Position numbers and translations under genes: made by a program. The notes beneath the pieces are model-generated. The model was not told the origin of the DNA and searched no databases. It saw only the letters and a list, made by a program, of their open reading frames with translations. 64,000 bases of DNA, taken from NCBI RefSeq assembly GCF_011612265.2, contig NZ_CP050134.2:124001-188000 (forward strand). The letters run 5' to 3'. Shown here one piece after another: positions 61,978 to 64,000 of this stretch; the first letter of the stretch is position 1; every line of letters begins with the position of its first letter. Source of the stretch: Corynebacterium matruchotii (GTDB lineage: Bacteria > Actinomycetota > Actinomycetes > Mycobacteriales > Mycobacteriaceae).

Positions 61978-64000
61978 ATGCATTCCGAATTTCCCAATTA
62001 CTATCATGTGTTGAGTAAATCGTTTAAGAAAACGTTGCTCAACCGCCTTACCTCCGCCGATCTCCCCGTGACCGGTACACTCATTGATGACGCCAATAAC
62101 TGGTTCCTGTCACGAAGCGCAGAATTCGCCCAGCGTGCGCTTATCGATGCCTTTCACGCATGGCGGGAAACCACAGGTTATCCTGATAATGCCGAATCCA
62201 GCGCTGCCTATGATGAATTCAATAGGCTCCTCCTCGACCCCACCCAACGCACCGCCTTGGTGAATGACCGGTTCCCCAAGCTTGGCCAGCTGCAAGAAAG
62301 AGTGTTCTCCTATAGCGTCGACGCAGTTGTTGAGGCCGTCAAACGTTTCTATGAGGACCGTCCCCATCTGGCCATGCTGAACGTCAAGGCGGACGACACC
62401 ATCGTTTCCCTGGGCTTTCATGGCGAAGAAACCCACAACCATGGCCGCACCGCCATCGTCGTCACTACCGACTCGGCTGTGGTCGTGTACAAGCCCCGCA
62501 GCGGCATGGGGGAAATCGCCATCGATATGGCATGTCGCCACCTGGGTGCGGCCCCATTCTCTCTGGTAGCGCCGACCATTGACATTGGGGACTACTGTTG
62601 GCAGCTCTTCATTAGCCCGCCGGCCACCGGCGTGGTCGATGTCCCCGCCTATATGCGGGCCGCCGGCACGCTGCTGGCCGCCTGCCATATTCTGGGCACT
62701 ACCGACCTGCACGTCGACAATATTTGCTGCTCCTCGGCCGGGCTTCCTACCATCATTGATGGTGAAACCGCTCTCCAATTTCGGCTTCCAGCCGGCCTGA
62801 ACCTTGACGCGACCGACGTGTTGGCCTCCGGCATGCTACCCACCGTGCTCTCCCGTAGCGAGTTCTGGCGGCACTTCTCTGGATTAAACTTCTTCCCTCA
62901 TGAAAAGACCGCGACATGCGTGAAACATGCTGTCACCGATTCCGGCACCGACGCCGTGGCCTTCCTGCGGGTCAGTTACCAGCACCCCCGGCCGCCGATC
63001 GTTGCGGATCTGCAAAATATCGATCCGGCTCAGGCCATGGGGATCCTCATCGAAAGCTTCGAAAAGGCTCGGGTGCAGGCAGCATTATCGCCTACCCTGG
63101 CTGCCTATGTTCGGGATATGGAACGCGTCTTGCGTTGGCGCCAGGTACTGCGAGCCACCGGCACCTATCAGTCCTTCCTGGAGGCATCACTCATGCCGGC
63201 AGCCCTCGCTGGCCTGGATGATCCGCTCACGCTACTGGACAAGGGGCCGCGCGGTATGGTCGACGGTCCCACCATCGGCGTGCAGGAACGACTACAGCTT
63301 GCCGATGGCGATGTGCCGTTCTTCCAGATGGATGCCACCGGAAAAGTCTATGACGGTGCTGGACATCACGTGGGCCAGGCCTCCTTCACCGACCGGTTCT
63401 CCCTGCCCAGCAGTAGGTTGGCCGACTTCACCAGCATTGCTGGACCGGCCTACGCGCAGGTTCTCGACGCCAACGCCCACGCTCTGACCCTCCACCAGCC
63501 ACTCGATACGGTTGCGCGAGTCACCGAGCCAGACATGCGACAAGAGATTTTGAAAAAATCAACTGCGCTACCCGACTCTGGGGGTGATCGGTGGCTCTGC
63601 TTCGGTATCGGTGACGAAGATCTCACCATTGAGGCTCAGTCCATTTCCTTCCTCATGAGCGACGGCACCTCCTGGGCGCTCAGTGACGCAGACGAGTTAC
63701 AAAACCGGTGGGAGGAATTCGTGCGGGAAGCCCCCGAAGTCCCAGCAAACTTCGTGGGATTCGGCCCCGGAACCTCGCTGCTTGTCACCCAGAAAGCGGC
63801 TGGCGACGCTACGATCGTCGACAAGCTGCCCGGTGTGATGGACTCGATGGGCACCACCACTGATTTCCTCGGCGGCATTGACGCGGCGCTTGCCGCATTG
63901 GCGCACGTCACCGCCGATGTGAACCCGCAGCCGATCGTGAAGAGCGCCATGACGTTCATTGGGCACCAGCTGCAAGCCGCCCAACCCGAAACCAATGCCG
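61978..64000 (+). CDS. lanM: Class II lanthipeptide synthetase LanM (3' end outside window)
   Basis: Bifunctional enzyme that dehydrates Ser/Thr of the precursors and closes thioether rings. The visible 674 codons cover the N-terminal dehydratase (DUF4135) part: GFHGEETHNHGRTA near residue 147, VVVYKPRSGMGE near 170, TTDLHVDNICC near 243 and TIIDGETAL near 258, the kinase-like motifs of LanM. The zinc-binding cyclase domain would lie beyond the window. The frame has no stop to 64000. No start-proximal ribosome binding site better than AAAGGGATTAAGC is seen. Two-component systems normally use two LanM enzymes; only one is visible here. Confidence 0.93.
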   Translation, partial: MHSEFPNYYHVLSKSFKKTLLNRLTSADLPVTGTLIDDANNWFLSRSAEFAQRALIDAFHAWRETTGYPDNAESSAAYDEFNRLLLDPTQRTALVNDRFPKLGQLQERVFSYSVDAVVEAVKRFYEDRPHLAMLNVKADDTIVSLGFHGEETHNHGRTAIVVTTDSAVVVYKPRSGMGEIAIDMACRHLGAAPFSLVAPTIDIGDYCWQLFISPPATGVVDVPAYMRAAGTLLAACHILGTTDLHVDNICCSSAGLPTIIDGETALQFRLPAGLNLDATDVLASGMLPTVLSRSEFWRHFSGLNFFPHEKTATCVKHAVTDSGTDAVAFLRVSYQHPRPPIVADLQNIDPAQAMGILIESFEKARVQAALSPTLAAYVRDMERVLRWRQVLRATGTYQSFLEASLMPAALAGLDDPLTLLDKGPRGMVDGPTIGVQERLQLADGDVPFFQMDATGKVYDGAGHHVGQASFTDRFSLPSSRLADFTSIAGPAYAQVLDANAHALTLHQPLDTVARVTEPDMRQEILKKSTALPDSGGDRWLCFGIGDEDLTIEAQSISFLMSDGTSWALSDADELQNRWEEFVREAPEVPANFVGFGPGTSLLVTQKAAGDATIVDKLPGVMDSMGTTTDFLGGIDAALAALAHVTADVNPQPIVKSAMTFIGHQLQAAQPETNA

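Overview
The window looks like a chromosomal segment of a Corynebacterium-type actinobacterium. The assignment rests on a mycobacterial-type dCTP deaminase, a sulfate assimilation cluster in C. glutamicum order (cysI-X-H-D-N-Y-Z with a divergent ferredoxin reductase), TAGAC-N6-GTCTA boxes of McbR type, a HAIR/HspR operator before dnaK, a DtxR-like box before an ABC pair, and excalibur-type secreted proteins. Species was not determined. All calls come from reading the sequence; no database search was run.

Layout. 0-1.7 kb: end of an osmoprotectant-type ABC operon and a quinone-oxidoreductase-like gene, then a terminator and tRNA-Gly(CCC). 2-7.8 kb: dcd, a large secreted protein, a YibE/F protein and an AlaT-like aminotransferase. 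7.9-11.8 kb: six tandem DUF1707 membrane proteins. 11.9-19.6 kb: an Fe-S reductase with a long Pro/Ala tail, a frameshifted dehydrogenase, a regulator/ABC exporter operon and an HXXEE protein. 19.6-20.9 kb: a dense array of inverted-repeat units. 21-31.5 kb: a DUF3500 lipoprotein, then the sulfur regulon with an internally deleted Fpr paralogue, a nucleosidase, the Fpr2-like reductase and the cys operon. 31.6-38.8 kb: Pit phosphate transporter, luciferase-like monooxygenase, AI-2E-family permease and dnaK-grpE without dnaJ-hspR behind it. 38.8-42.4 kb: a nest of small secreted proteins between excalibur-type proteins.

Accessory part. 42.6-50.3 kb: a repeat patch, a phage-like gene with a divergent regulator, and an AT-rich operon coding for a VWA protein, a PP2C phosphatase, a Ser/Thr kinase and a large multi-pass membrane protein. 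This is a TerY-P-like triad with a fourth membrane component. 50.6-54.1 kb: a two-subunit iron-regulated ABC transporter. 54.3-59.5 kb: more inverted-repeat arrays around a Thg1-like gene on a leaderless promoter, a nonsense-broken DUF4288-like gene and an S41 peptidase. 59.6-64 kb: a DUF2975-like/HTH pair whose promoter shares a triple operator with the S41 gene, then a two-component class II lantibiotic locus with alpha and beta precursors, a small membrane protein, an attenuator-like hairpin and lanM, which runs off the window.

Strongest unexplained signals: (1) the arrays of long-spaced inverted repeats whose two arms change together between units; (2) the 11-mer GCTTRTCGACG, at least 21 copies on both strands in genes and intergenic regions; (3) the four-gene VWA/PP2C/kinase/membrane operon; (4) the lantibiotic locus with its control elements.
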